From: Cupriavidus neocaledonicus
Lineage (GTDB): Bacteria; Pseudomonadota; Gammaproteobacteria; Burkholderiales; Burkholderiaceae
Assembly (NCBI RefSeq): GCF_000372525.1
Contig: NZ_AQUR01000107.1
Coordinates: 62,001-126,000, forward strand
Length of the DNA stretch: 64,000 nt
Direction of reading: 5' to 3'
Positions within the stretch are counted from its first letter, which is position 1. Each line of letters opens with the position of its first letter. The notes under the pieces are model-generated. The model was not told the DNA's origin. It did no database searches and saw only the letters and a list, made by a program, of their open reading frames with translations. This document shows positions 16,763 through 24,355 of the stretch, piece after piece. Position numbers and translations under genes: made by a program.

Positions 16763-17359
16763 TCAGCGCGCGGTATGCAGCTGCGCCATGGCGCGCTCGG
16801 CATCGCCGCGGGCGAGCAGGCCGAGCGGCTCGATGCAGCGGTCGATCGCGGCATCGATGGCTTCCTGCTCCTCGCGCCGCGGTGGCTTGAGCACGAAGTT
16901 GACCACGTCCTCGCGGCCCGCGCCGGCACCGCCGGGGGCATTGCGCGGATGGCCCACGCCCAGGCGCAGGCGCCAGTAGTCCTGCGTGGTCAGGTGGGCC
17001 GAGATGTCCTTCAGGCCGTTGTGGCCGCCCGCGCCGCCGCCGCGCTTGAGCTTGGCGGCGCCGGCCGGCAGGTCCATCTCGTCATGCACGACCACGATCT
17101 CGCCGGGCAGGATCTTGTAGAAGCGCGCCAGCGACACCACCGCCAGGCCGGAGCGGTTCATGAAGGTCGACGGCTTGAGCAGCCAGACGTCCTGGTCCCA
17201 GAGCCGCGCGCGCGCGGCGAGCCCGTGGAAGCGGCCCTCGACGCGCAGCGTGGCGCCGCCCATGCGGGCCAGCTGGTCGACCAGCCAGAAGCCGGCGTTG
17301 TGTCGGGTGGCCTCGTACTCCGCCCCGGGATTGCCGAGGCCGACGATAAGCTTGATCAT
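16763..17359 (-). CDS. pth: Peptidyl-tRNA hydrolase
   Basis: A 198-residue enzyme that recycles peptidyl-tRNA dropped from ribosomes. Motifs seen are GLGNPG (about 7-12), the catalytic His in TRHNAGF, the Asn in FMNRSG, VVHDEMDLP, and GGGAGGHNGLKD. The start is 17359, where the conserved MIKLIVGLGNPG begins; a longer in-frame start at 17497 would overlap the rplY terminator. It follows rplY on the same strand, a conserved arrangement, but a terminator lies between them. Confidence 0.97.
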   Translation of the reverse strand: MIKLIVGLGNPGAEYEATRHNAGFWLVDQLARMGGATLRVEGRFHGLAARARLWDQDVWLLKPSTFMNRSGLAVVSLARFYKILPGEIVVVHDEMDLPAGAAKLKRGGGAGGHNGLKDISAHLTTQDYWRLRLGVGHPRNAPGGAGAGREDVVNFVLKPPRREEQEAIDAAIDRCIEPLGLLARGDAERAMAQLHTAR

Positions 17360-17440
17360 GCGTGTGACTGTGTCGTTGGCGCGCGGGACTGCGCCACAGG
17401 CGCCAAGGATACCGAAAAACCGGCAGTCCGCTGCCGGGCG

Positions 17441-17468
17441 AAAAAAAACCGCCGCAAGCGCGGCGGTT
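17441..17468 (-). terminator. Intrinsic terminator downstream of rplY
   Basis: On the minus strand the stem AAACCGCCGC / GCGGCGGTTT with a 4-base loop is followed by a run of eight T residues (counting the stem end). It lies about 42 bases after the rplY stop, between rplY and pth. Confidence 0.9.
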
Positions 17469-17509
17469 TCTTCGTGGCGCGGCCCGCGGGCCGCCACCGC
17501 TGCGGCAGC

Positions 17510-18127
17510 TTAGGCAGCCGGGGTTTCGCCAGCGGCTTCGCCGCCTTCGGCAGCTTCCGACACGGCGCCAGCCGGTTGCGAGATGCTGGCGATGGCCGGG
17601 TTGTCGTCACCGTGGGTGATCACGGTCACGCCCTTCGGCAGCTTCAGGTCCGACAGGTGCAGGGTCTGGCCCAGCTCCATCGCGCCGACGTCCACTTCGA
17701 TGAACTCAGGCAGGTCGGCCGGCAGGCACGACACTTCCAGGTCGTTGACGATGTGGTTGACCAGGCCGTGGCCCAGCTTCACGCCAGGAGCGGTTTCCTG
17801 GTTCATGAAGTGCAGCGGCACCTTGACGTGGATCTTGTCGTTGGCCGACACGCGCTGGAAATCGACGTGCAGCACCAGCGGCTTGAACGGGTGCATCTGG
17901 AATGCGCGCAGCAGCGCCTTTTCCGACTTGCCAGCGACTTCCAGGTCGAGGATCGACGAGTGGAACGCTTCCTTCTTCAGGGCGTGCCACAGGGCGTTGT
18001 GATCCAGTTCGATCATCTTCGGCTCGGCGGCGCCGCCGTAGATGATGCCGGGGGTCTTGCCCGAATTGCGCAGGCGGCGGCTCGCACCCGTACCCTGTAC
18101 GCTACGCTCGAAAGCGACAACTTTCAT
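17510..18127 (-). CDS. rplY: 50S ribosomal protein L25/general stress protein Ctc
   Basis: A 205-residue long-form (CTC) L25 that binds 5S rRNA. The N-terminal L25 domain (about 1-95) includes the GASRRLRNSGKTPGIIYGG region. The C-terminal TL5-like beta domain (about 100-185) and an acidic Ala/Glu tail follow. The start at 18127 has ribosome site TTGGAG. It lies 144 bases after prs on the same strand; this gap contains two strong hairpins that could form in the rplY leader. Confidence 0.96.
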   Translation of the reverse strand: MKVVAFERSVQGTGASRRLRNSGKTPGIIYGGAAEPKMIELDHNALWHALKKEAFHSSILDLEVAGKSEKALLRAFQMHPFKPLVLHVDFQRVSANDKIHVKVPLHFMNQETAPGVKLGHGLVNHIVNDLEVSCLPADLPEFIEVDVGAMELGQTLHLSDLKLPKGVTVITHGDDNPAIASISQPAGAVSEAAEGGEAAGETPAA

Positions 18128-18146
18128 GATGACTCCAAAAGTAAGA

Positions 18147-18201
18147 AGGCTGTCCGCGACCAGACAGCCTCGTTGCGGCGCAAAGGGAAAAATATGCGCC
18201 G
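18147..18201 (-). promoter_or_regulatory. Two-hairpin leader ahead of rplY
   Basis: On the minus strand CGGCGCA...TGCGCCG (18201-18176, 7 base pairs, 12-base loop) is followed by AGGCTGTC...GACAGCCT (18170-18147, 8 base pairs, 8-base loop). The second stem ends about 7 bases before the ribosome site of rplY. Neither has a T run, so they are not intrinsic terminators. Ribosomal protein genes often use such structures for autoregulation; function here is inferred. Confidence 0.45.
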
Positions 18202-18271
18202 ATCCAATCACGCCGGGCGCCGCTTTGCCGTAGGACCGGCGGCGCTCAACGCAGTAAAGCCTTAAATTCTA

Positions 18272-19225
18272 TCAGGAACCCGCGAACAGCGACATGATCG
18301 AGTCGCCCTTGATAATGCGGGTGAAGGTCTCGGCCAGCAGCGGGGCGGTCGAGAGTTGACGGATCTTGGTGCACTTGGCGGCTTCTTCCGACAGCGGGAT
18401 GGTGTCGCACACCACCACTTCGTCCAGCGCCGAATCCGCGATGCGGGCCGCCGCGCCGCCCGACAGCACGGGGTGCGTGCAGTAGGCGAAGACCTTCAGC
18501 GCGCCGCGCTCCTTCAGCACCTGCGCGGCCTTGCACAGCGTGCCGCCGGTGTCGATCATGTCATCCATGATGACGCAGTTGCGGCCTTCGACTTCACCGA
18601 TGATGTTCATCACCTCGGCCACGTTGGCCTTGGGACGGCGCTTGTCGATGATGGCCAGGTCGCAGTTCAGTTCCTTGGCCAGCGCGCGGGCACGGACCAC
18701 GCCGCCGACGTCGGGCGAAACCACCAGCAGGTCGCCGTAGTTCTTCTCGCGCAGGTCGCCCAGCAGTACCGGCGAAGCGTAGATGTTGTCGACGGGGATA
18801 TCGAAGAAGCCCTGGATCTGGTCGGCGTGCAGGTCCATCGTCAGCACGCGCTCGACGCCGGCGACTTCCAGCATGTTGGCGACCACCTTGGCCGAGATCG
18901 CCACGCGCGCCGAACGCGGGCGGCGATCCTGGCGGGCATAGCCGAAGTAGGGCATGGCGGCGGTGATGCTGCGGGCCGAGGCGCGCTTGAGCGCGTCGAC
19001 CATCACCATCAGTTCCATCAGGTTGTCGTTGGTCGGCGCGCAGGTGGACTGCAGCACGATGACGTGCTTGCCGCGAACGTTTTCCTGGATTTCGACCTGC
19101 ACTTCACCGTCGGAGAAACGGCCAACCTGAGCCTTGCCCAGCGGAATGCCGAGGTGCTGTACGACAGCCTCCGCGAGTTTGGGGTTGGCGTTGCCGGTAA
19201 ATACCATCAAGCCTTCGCTGCTCAT
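18272..19225 (-). CDS. prs: Ribose-phosphate pyrophosphokinase
   Basis: A 317-residue PRPP synthase, supplying PRPP for nucleotides, histidine and tryptophan. Seen are the N-terminal MVFTGNANPKLA, the ATP loop YARQDRR, the divalent metal site DLHADQIQGFFD, VVSPDVGG, and the PRPP-binding CVIMDDMIDTGGT. The start is ATG 19225; a GTG three codons earlier is possible. It is the first protein gene after tRNA-Gln on the same strand, an arrangement conserved in this order, and precedes rplY. Confidence 0.96.
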   Translation of the reverse strand: MSSEGLMVFTGNANPKLAEAVVQHLGIPLGKAQVGRFSDGEVQVEIQENVRGKHVIVLQSTCAPTNDNLMELMVMVDALKRASARSITAAMPYFGYARQDRRPRSARVAISAKVVANMLEVAGVERVLTMDLHADQIQGFFDIPVDNIYASPVLLGDLREKNYGDLLVVSPDVGGVVRARALAKELNCDLAIIDKRRPKANVAEVMNIIGEVEGRNCVIMDDMIDTGGTLCKAAQVLKERGALKVFAYCTHPVLSGGAAARIADSALDEVVVCDTIPLSEEAAKCTKIRQLSTAPLLAETFTRIIKGDSIMSLFAGS

Positions 19226-19260
19226 TCGGGGCACCTGTCTTGCTGCTGGGGGAGCTTGGT

Positions 19261-19281
19261 GTCACCGGCGAAGCCGGTGAC
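19261..19281 (-). other. Strong hairpin in the prs leader
   Basis: A perfect 9-base-pair stem GTCACCGGC / GCCGGTGAC with a 3-base loop lies between tRNA-Gln and prs, 35 bases before the prs ATG. No T run follows. It could protect or mark the processing point of a joint tRNA-prs transcript. Confidence 0.5.
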
Positions 19282-19321
19282 TTGGAGATATCGTGTTCCG
19301 TTAGGACACTATAGGAAGTAA

Positions 19322-19398
19322 TGGCAGGGGAAGAAGGATTCGAACCTTCGAATGCCGGAATCAAAATCCGGTGCCTTGACCAACTTGGCGACTCCCCT
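19322..19398 (-). tRNA. tRNA-Gln (anticodon TTG)
   Basis: A 77-base tRNA. The acceptor stem AGGGGAG pairs with TTCCCCT, the discriminator is G, and CCA is encoded. The anticodon stem CCGGA/TCCGG holds loop TTTTGAT with anticodon TTG. The T-arm contains GGTTCGAATCC. It reads glutamine CAA codons, and CAG by wobble. It lies between ispE and prs on the same strand and may be co-transcribed with them. Confidence 0.95.
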
Positions 19399-19457
19399 AC
19401 ACAACCGGGCCGTTCTTCGTGGTACCAACCTGCCGTACCGCGCCGAACGAAAACTTG

Positions 19458-20336
19458 CTATGCGAACGTCGCGAGCGGGTGATGTGCCAGACTTCTCACA
19501 CACCTGCCATCCCATTCGGGCGGCAACCTTTCCAAAACCTGCTGCGCTGTTCTTGCGTCAGGAAAACGCGCAAACACGCAGGCTCCGGAACCGGTCATCC
19601 GGGCATGCTGATTGTGTTGCTTCAGCCATGCCAGGGCTCGGGCGACTTCGCCGAACTTCGCTGTTGCTATCGGTTCCAGGTCGTTGCGACCGAAATCGAA
19701 TTTGTTTGTGCGAGCAGCGAAGACCGCAATTATGGAGATCGGTGTATCCCTTGTCAAGCACTCGTCCGAAAAAATTTCAGCGGTGGGCACGTGCTGCTTC
19801 GGGTGGATGATCACGAACCAGCTGTCGGGCAACTCGACCGGCGTGAGCTCCTCGCCGATGCCCTGCGCAAACGCGTTCTCGCCGAGCACGAACACCGGCA
19901 CATCGGCGCCCAGCGTCAGCCCGATCCGCATCAGCTCGGCGCGCGTCAGCCCCAGGCCCCACAGGTGGTTCAGCGCCAGCAGCGTGGTGGCGGCATCGGA
20001 AGAGCCGCCGCCGATGCCGCCGCCCATCGGCAGGACCTTGTCGATGGCGATCTCGGCACCGAAGGTGGTGCCGGTGGCGGCCTGGAGCGCGCGCGCCGCG
20101 CGCACTACCAGGTCGGTCTCGGCCGGCACGCCGGGCACCTCGGTGACGCGCGCGACCACGCCGTCGTCGCGGCGGCGGAAATGCAGCGTGTCGCACCAGT
20201 CGACCAGCTGGAACACGGTCTGCAGCGTGTGGTAGCCGTTGGCGCGGCGCCCGGTCACGTGCAGGAACAGGTTGAGCTTGGCGGGCGCGGGACAGTCGCG
20301 TAGTTCTGGCGGGGGCAGGGGCTGGCTGCGTGGCAT
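19458..20336 (-). CDS. ispE: 4-diphosphocytidyl-2-C-methyl-D-erythritol kinase IspE
   Basis: A 292-residue GHMP kinase of the MEP isoprenoid pathway. Lys20 in PAKLNLFLHV and the Asp in LGADVPVFV fit the catalytic pair. The ATP-binding loop PMGGGIGGGSSDAA is at about 103-116, and a second Gly-rich motif MTGSGACVFA lies near the C-terminus. It follows lolB (66-base gap) and precedes tRNA-Gln and prs, the usual betaproteobacterial order. Confidence 0.96.
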   Translation of the reverse strand: MPRSQPLPPPELRDCPAPAKLNLFLHVTGRRANGYHTLQTVFQLVDWCDTLHFRRRDDGVVARVTEVPGVPAETDLVVRAARALQAATGTTFGAEIAIDKVLPMGGGIGGGSSDAATTLLALNHLWGLGLTRAELMRIGLTLGADVPVFVLGENAFAQGIGEELTPVELPDSWFVIIHPKQHVPTAEIFSDECLTRDTPISIIAVFAARTNKFDFGRNDLEPIATAKFGEVARALAWLKQHNQHARMTGSGACVFARFPDARTAQQVLERLPPEWDGRCVRSLAHHPLATFA

Positions 20337-20364
20337 GGTGCGGGGATGGGGCCGAGGTTGCGGA

Positions 20365-20412
20365 GGTTATGGCGGCGGTTATGGCGACCGTTATGGCGGC
20401 CGTTATGGCGTC
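20365..20412. repeat. Four 12-base tandem repeats spanning the lolB stop codon
   Basis: Four units of the form (g/c)GTTATGGCG(g/a/t)C run head to tail. On the minus strand each unit carries GCCATAAC, so the lolB end (CCA-TAA at 20408-20403) falls in the first unit and is copied three more times into the gap before ispE. Confidence 0.9.
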
Positions 20413-21020
20413 TGGGGATCGATCACCAGACGCACCGACAGCGGATTGCTGCCGGCGTCGCGGGCCAGGTCGATGCGACGCGGCACCTGAGTGGCTGCAG
20501 TCGCGGCGGCTGGCGTCTCCTGCCAGGCGACGTAGCGCACGGTCCAGCCGTTCTGCGCCAGCGTCGCCAGCCGGCCCTGCTCGTCGCGCGTGGCGCGCGC
20601 CGGCGTGCCCTGCGTGGGGCGCCCGTGCAGCCAGTCGCGCATGCCGGCCACCGGCAGCGCGAAGCCCAGCGCTTCCTCCATCAGGGTATCGACCTCGGGC
20701 GCGTTGCGCGGCGGCTGGTTGGGCAGGTCGAGCGTGGCGCCCGACGGCGTCGCGGTGACCACGGCCAGGGTCTGGCCAAGCGGCGAGACCAGGTCGAGCC
20801 GCACGTTGCGGCCCTGCTCCTCCCAGCGGAAGCTGCCCTGCACGCCCTCGTCGCGCCCGTAGCGCACGTAGCTGGCGGAGAAGCGGCCGGTGTACTGCTG
20901 GCTGGCGGCGTCGTGGTCGACATCGAAGCTGCGCGACGGCGCCACGCTGGCGCACGCCTGCGGCAGCAGGGGCGCGCCAAGCCAAAGCAGCGCCAGGCGT
21001 CGGGATCGGTTCATGGGCAT
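20403..21020 (-). CDS. lolB: Outer membrane lipoprotein LolB
   Basis: A 205-residue lipoprotein acceptor that inserts lipoproteins into the outer membrane after LolA. The signal sequence ends LLPQAC with Cys23 as lipidation site; the -3 residue is Pro, so the lipobox is imperfect. The mature domain has the LolB pattern YTGRFSASY...GSFRWEEQGRNVRLDLVSPLGQTLA. Met at 21014 is an alternative start. It sits between the TPR protein gene and ispE on one strand. The stop codon lies inside a 12-base tandem repeat. Confidence 0.9.
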   Translation of the reverse strand: MPMNRSRRLALLWLGAPLLPQACASVAPSRSFDVDHDAASQQYTGRFSASYVRYGRDEGVQGSFRWEEQGRNVRLDLVSPLGQTLAVVTATPSGATLDLPNQPPRNAPEVDTLMEEALGFALPVAGMRDWLHGRPTQGTPARATRDEQGRLATLAQNGWTVRYVAWQETPAAATAATQVPRRIDLARDAGSNPLSVRLVIDPQTP

Positions 21021-21105
21021 GGTCGTGAGGGCGGCGGCGCGGCGGCCGCCGGGCTGACGGGAATCCGGCGCCGCGGACCGGCGTGGCCGGCCACGGTGCG
21101 CGGGC

Positions 21106-23052
21106 TTACCTGGGGGCTTGCACGTTGACCTTGTAGCGGCGCAGCGTGTCGATCAGGGTTTCGTTCTCGGGATCGATGCGCACGGCCTCGGTCCAGGTCT
21201 TGCGGGCCTCGTCGTGTTCGCCGAGCTGCCACAGCACCTCGCCCAGGTGCGCGCCGATTTCGGCCTCGGGGGCCTTGGCGTAGGCGTTGCGCAGCAGTGC
21301 CGCCGCGGGTTGCAGGTCGCCCATGCGGAATTTGACCCAGGCCAGGCTGTCCATGATGTACGGATCGTCCGGCCCCAGCTCGGAGGCTCGCTCCAGCAGC
21401 TTGAGCGCCTCGGGCAGGCGCTCGTTGCGGTCCGCCAGCGAGTAGCCGAGGGCGTTGTAGCCCTGCTTCTGCTGCGGCTGCAGAGCAATCACGCGGCGCA
21501 GGCCGGTTTCCATGCTGGCGTAGCGCTTCTGGCGTTCGTCCAGCATGGCCAGCTCATAGATCCAGTCGGCGTTGTCGGGCTCCGCCGCGATGCGGTCGTT
21601 CAACACCTTGCGGGCGCGGTCGTAGGCCTTGCTCTCCATCAGCGTGGCCACTTCGGCCTGGCGGATGGCGGTGACGCGCTGCGAGCGCTGACCGGGGTCG
21701 GGGATGTCCTCGGCGTCGCTGAGCATCTCGCCGAACAGCGCCTGGGCGTCGTCGAGCTTGCCCATGCGCGCCAGCAGCTGGGCGCGCTTGGCGGTGGCCG
21801 CCGGTGCCAGGCGGATGTCCTCGATGCGGTCGAGCCAGCGGATCGCGCCGGCGTAATCCTTGCGCTCCTCGGCGATCTGCGCCAGGTACTGGTAGGCAAT
21901 ATCGGGATTGGCGCTGGGCTGTTTTTCGACCAGCTGCAGGTATTCCTGCAGGTACTGCTCGGCTTCGCCGTAGTTCTTCGCCTGCAGGCTGGTCAGGCCC
22001 AGCGCCAGCGGCACGCGCGGGTCGGCGGGGGCCACCTTGCGCAGCGTCTCGAATTCCTGGCGGGCCGCCGGCATATCGTTCTTCAGCAGGTACAGCCGTG
22101 CCAGCGTGATATGGCCGTTGACCGATTCGGGCGACTTTTCCAGGAAGCGCTTGAGCACCGCCACCGCTTCGTCGGGCTGCTTCTCGGCGCGCAGTTCGGC
22201 GGACATCAGCGCGGCCGCCTCATAGCCGGGCCGCAGCCGCAGGGCCTGGTCGAGCGCGGCCAGCGCGCCCGGCTCGTCGCCGGCGACTTCGCGCGCGCGC
22301 GCCAGCGCCAGCTGGGTTTCGGGCAGCTTGATTTCGTTGCGGGTCAGGTCCTGCAGCAGCGTGGCCGCGCCGGCGGGATCGCTGGTGCGCGACAACTGCT
22401 GCTGCAGCTGCAGGATGGCATCGCCGCGCTGGCTGGCCGGCACCGCAGCCAGTTGCTGCTGCAGCAGCGGGCGGGCGTCGTCCCAGCGGCCGTTGAGCAC
22501 CAGCAGGGTCGACAGCACCTGGCCGGCCGCCGGCGAGGTCGGAGAAATCTCCTTCCACAGGCGGGCGGCGTCAAGCGCCTGCTGCGGGATGCGCGCGTTG
22601 AAAGCGATCTCGGTGGCGCGCTGGGCGAAGCGCGGGTCGCGGGTCTGGCGCGCCAGTTCCAGGTAGGTGCGGTAGGCCGGGCCGATCAGGCCGCGCTGGA
22701 TGGAAATCTCGGCGGCGAGCACCATATAGACGATATCGTCGGTCAGCTCCAGCGACGGCAGTGCCGGACGCGCGGGCTTGGCCGCCGGGGTGGTGTCGGC
22801 CGCGGCCAGTTGCAGCATGGGCAGCGAACCGGCGCCGACGGGGGGCGCGGCGTGGCTGGCGCCCGCCGCCGCTGCCAGCAGCGCGCCGGCGGCCAGTGCG
22901 CGCACATGGCGCCGCGGGGCCTGCCACCAGCGAGCCAGGATGCCGGCGCGGCGCGCCGTGCGCGAGCCGGCGCCCGGCGATGTGGTCAGGCCGCCGCCCG
23001 CGGTGGCTTGCAACGTGGAGTCCGGTATCAGGTCCGGCATCAGGTCCGACAT
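21106..23052 (-). CDS. Tetratricopeptide-repeat protein, exported
   Basis: A 648-residue protein from this start. A long N-terminal tail with a basic segment is followed by a hydrophobic signal-like stretch (about 48-70, ending ASHA) and then many TPR-type helical repeats to the C-terminus (for example AYRTYLELARQTRDPRFAQR and YNALGYSLADRNERLPEALK). It is probably a periplasmic scaffold; no enzyme motif was seen. The start at 23052 was chosen over 23112 and 23100 because the likely -10 lies at 23116-23111, which would leave those codons at or before the transcript start, and because CGGAG precedes it. Its place next to lolB is conserved, which hints at outer-membrane assembly. Confidence 0.82.
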   Translation of the reverse strand: MSDLMPDLIPDSTLQATAGGGLTTSPGAGSRTARRAGILARWWQAPRRHVRALAAGALLAAAAGASHAAPPVGAGSLPMLQLAAADTTPAAKPARPALPSLELTDDIVYMVLAAEISIQRGLIGPAYRTYLELARQTRDPRFAQRATEIAFNARIPQQALDAARLWKEISPTSPAAGQVLSTLLVLNGRWDDARPLLQQQLAAVPASQRGDAILQLQQQLSRTSDPAGAATLLQDLTRNEIKLPETQLALARAREVAGDEPGALAALDQALRLRPGYEAAALMSAELRAEKQPDEAVAVLKRFLEKSPESVNGHITLARLYLLKNDMPAARQEFETLRKVAPADPRVPLALGLTSLQAKNYGEAEQYLQEYLQLVEKQPSANPDIAYQYLAQIAEERKDYAGAIRWLDRIEDIRLAPAATAKRAQLLARMGKLDDAQALFGEMLSDAEDIPDPGQRSQRVTAIRQAEVATLMESKAYDRARKVLNDRIAAEPDNADWIYELAMLDERQKRYASMETGLRRVIALQPQQKQGYNALGYSLADRNERLPEALKLLERASELGPDDPYIMDSLAWVKFRMGDLQPAAALLRNAYAKAPEAEIGAHLGEVLWQLGEHDEARKTWTEAVRIDPENETLIDTLRRYKVNVQAPR

Positions 23053-23109
23053 GTATTGAGTGCTCCGGCGCGCGCTGGCGAAGGATGGGAGATTGCGCAT
23101 TGATAAGGG

Positions 23110-23132
23110 CATTGTAGCCTGCCGCTACAATG
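23110..23132. promoter_or_regulatory. Palindrome with mirrored -10 elements between TPR gene and mutM
   Basis: CATTGTAGC-N5-GCTACAATG is a perfect inverted repeat. Each arm contains TACAAT on its own strand, a 5/6 match to the -10 box, so it can form divergent promoters or an operator. No good -35 is seen on either side at 17 bases. Confidence 0.55.
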
Positions 23133-23205
23133 CGCTGCTTGGCGCCGCAGGCCGGCGCCGCCAGGCGCTGCAGGAGTTTTGAGCGGTAACCAACGGAGAG
23201 GTTCG

Positions 23206-24096
23206 ATGCCTGAATTGCCCGAGGTCGAGGTGACCCGGCGCGGCTTGCTGCCGCATGTGGTGGGGCGGCGCATAGCCGCGGTCACGGTGCGCCACCGCGG
23301 CCTGCGCTGGCCGGTCGAGCCAGACCTCGAGGCGCGGCTGGTCCAGCGCCTGGTGCGTCGGATCGAGCGCCGCGGCAAGTATCTGCTGCTGGAGTGCGTC
23401 AGCGCCGACGCGGCGCAGCCGCCCGGCTGGCTGCTGGTGCATCTGGGCATGACGGGCACGCTGCGGGTGCTGCCGGAGGCGCCACCGCCGGGCACGCACG
23501 ATCACTTCGACCTCGTGCTCGAGGCCGGGCCCGGCGCCGCGTCTCCAGCAACATCCGGCCCGCGGCCAGGCACCATCGTGCTGCGCTTCCGCGATCCGCG
23601 CCGCTTCGGCGCCATCCTCTGGACTACGCTGCCGGAGGCGGAACTGCCGTCGCATCCGTTGCTGAGCACCCTCGGCATCGAGCCGTTCGATCCCGCCTTC
23701 GACGGCGCCTGGCTGCACCGCCATACGCGCGGTCGCAGTGCCGCGATCAAGACCGTGCTGCTGTCGGGCGCAATCGTGGTGGGCGTGGGCAATATCTACG
23801 CATCCGAAAGCCTGTTCCGCGCCGGCATCCATCCGAGCACGCCGGCCGGGCGCCTGAGCCGCGCGCGTTGCGACCGGCTGGCGCAGGCAGTGCGGGACAC
23901 CCTGGCGCAGGCGATCGAGCGCGGCGGCAGCACCCTGCGCGACTTTGTCGGCAGCGACGGTGCCAGCGGCTACTTCCAGCTCGATTGCTTTGTCTACGAC
24001 CGCGCCGGCCTGCCATGCAAGGTGTGCGCCAAGCCGGTGCGCCAGATCGTCCAGGGCCAGCGTTCCACCTTCTATTGCACCAACTGCCAGCACTGA
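23206..24096 (+). CDS. mutM: Formamidopyrimidine-DNA glycosylase MutM
   Basis: A 296-residue base-excision repair enzyme removing 8-oxoguanine and formamidopyrimidines, with AP-lyase activity. After Met removal the catalytic Pro is first (PELPEVE). The HhH-like region contains NIYASESLFRAGIHP, and the C-terminal zinc finger has Cys271, Cys274, Cys291 and Cys294 (C-x2-C-x16-C-x2-C). The start at 23206 is set by GGAGAG and the required MPELPEVE; the in-frame start at 23179 would block the catalytic Pro. mutY lies two genes downstream. Confidence 0.97.
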   Translation: MPELPEVEVTRRGLLPHVVGRRIAAVTVRHRGLRWPVEPDLEARLVQRLVRRIERRGKYLLLECVSADAAQPPGWLLVHLGMTGTLRVLPEAPPPGTHDHFDLVLEAGPGAASPATSGPRPGTIVLRFRDPRRFGAILWTTLPEAELPSHPLLSTLGIEPFDPAFDGAWLHRHTRGRSAAIKTVLLSGAIVVGVGNIYASESLFRAGIHPSTPAGRLSRARCDRLAQAVRDTLAQAIERGGSTLRDFVGSDGASGYFQLDCFVYDRAGLPCKVCAKPVRQIVQGQRSTFYCTNCQH

Positions 24097-24355
24097 CCGG
24101 CGGCCGGAGTGCTTCAGGGGGCGCCCGTCGCCCCGCGTCGATGGCTCGGCGCAACACTGGCGCGGTCACCGCCATGCAAGGGGCGCGAATTCCACAAAAG
24201 CGCCGTGGAAACCTGTATCGTGTGCGCAGTCATAAAAAGTTACAAAATGGCCGGTCGCGCGTCATTGGCAGGGGTGCGGACCGGCCTTGCGCGAACACGG
24301 GCATGCCGCACAGGTGGCGGGCCCCGAGGTAAAACCAAGTCAGCCCAACAGCTCC

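Noticed and set aside
20403..20985. Long alternative minus-strand frame over lolB and ispE
   Set aside because: An Arg/Ala-rich shadow frame; the real genes have conserved motifs in the other frame.
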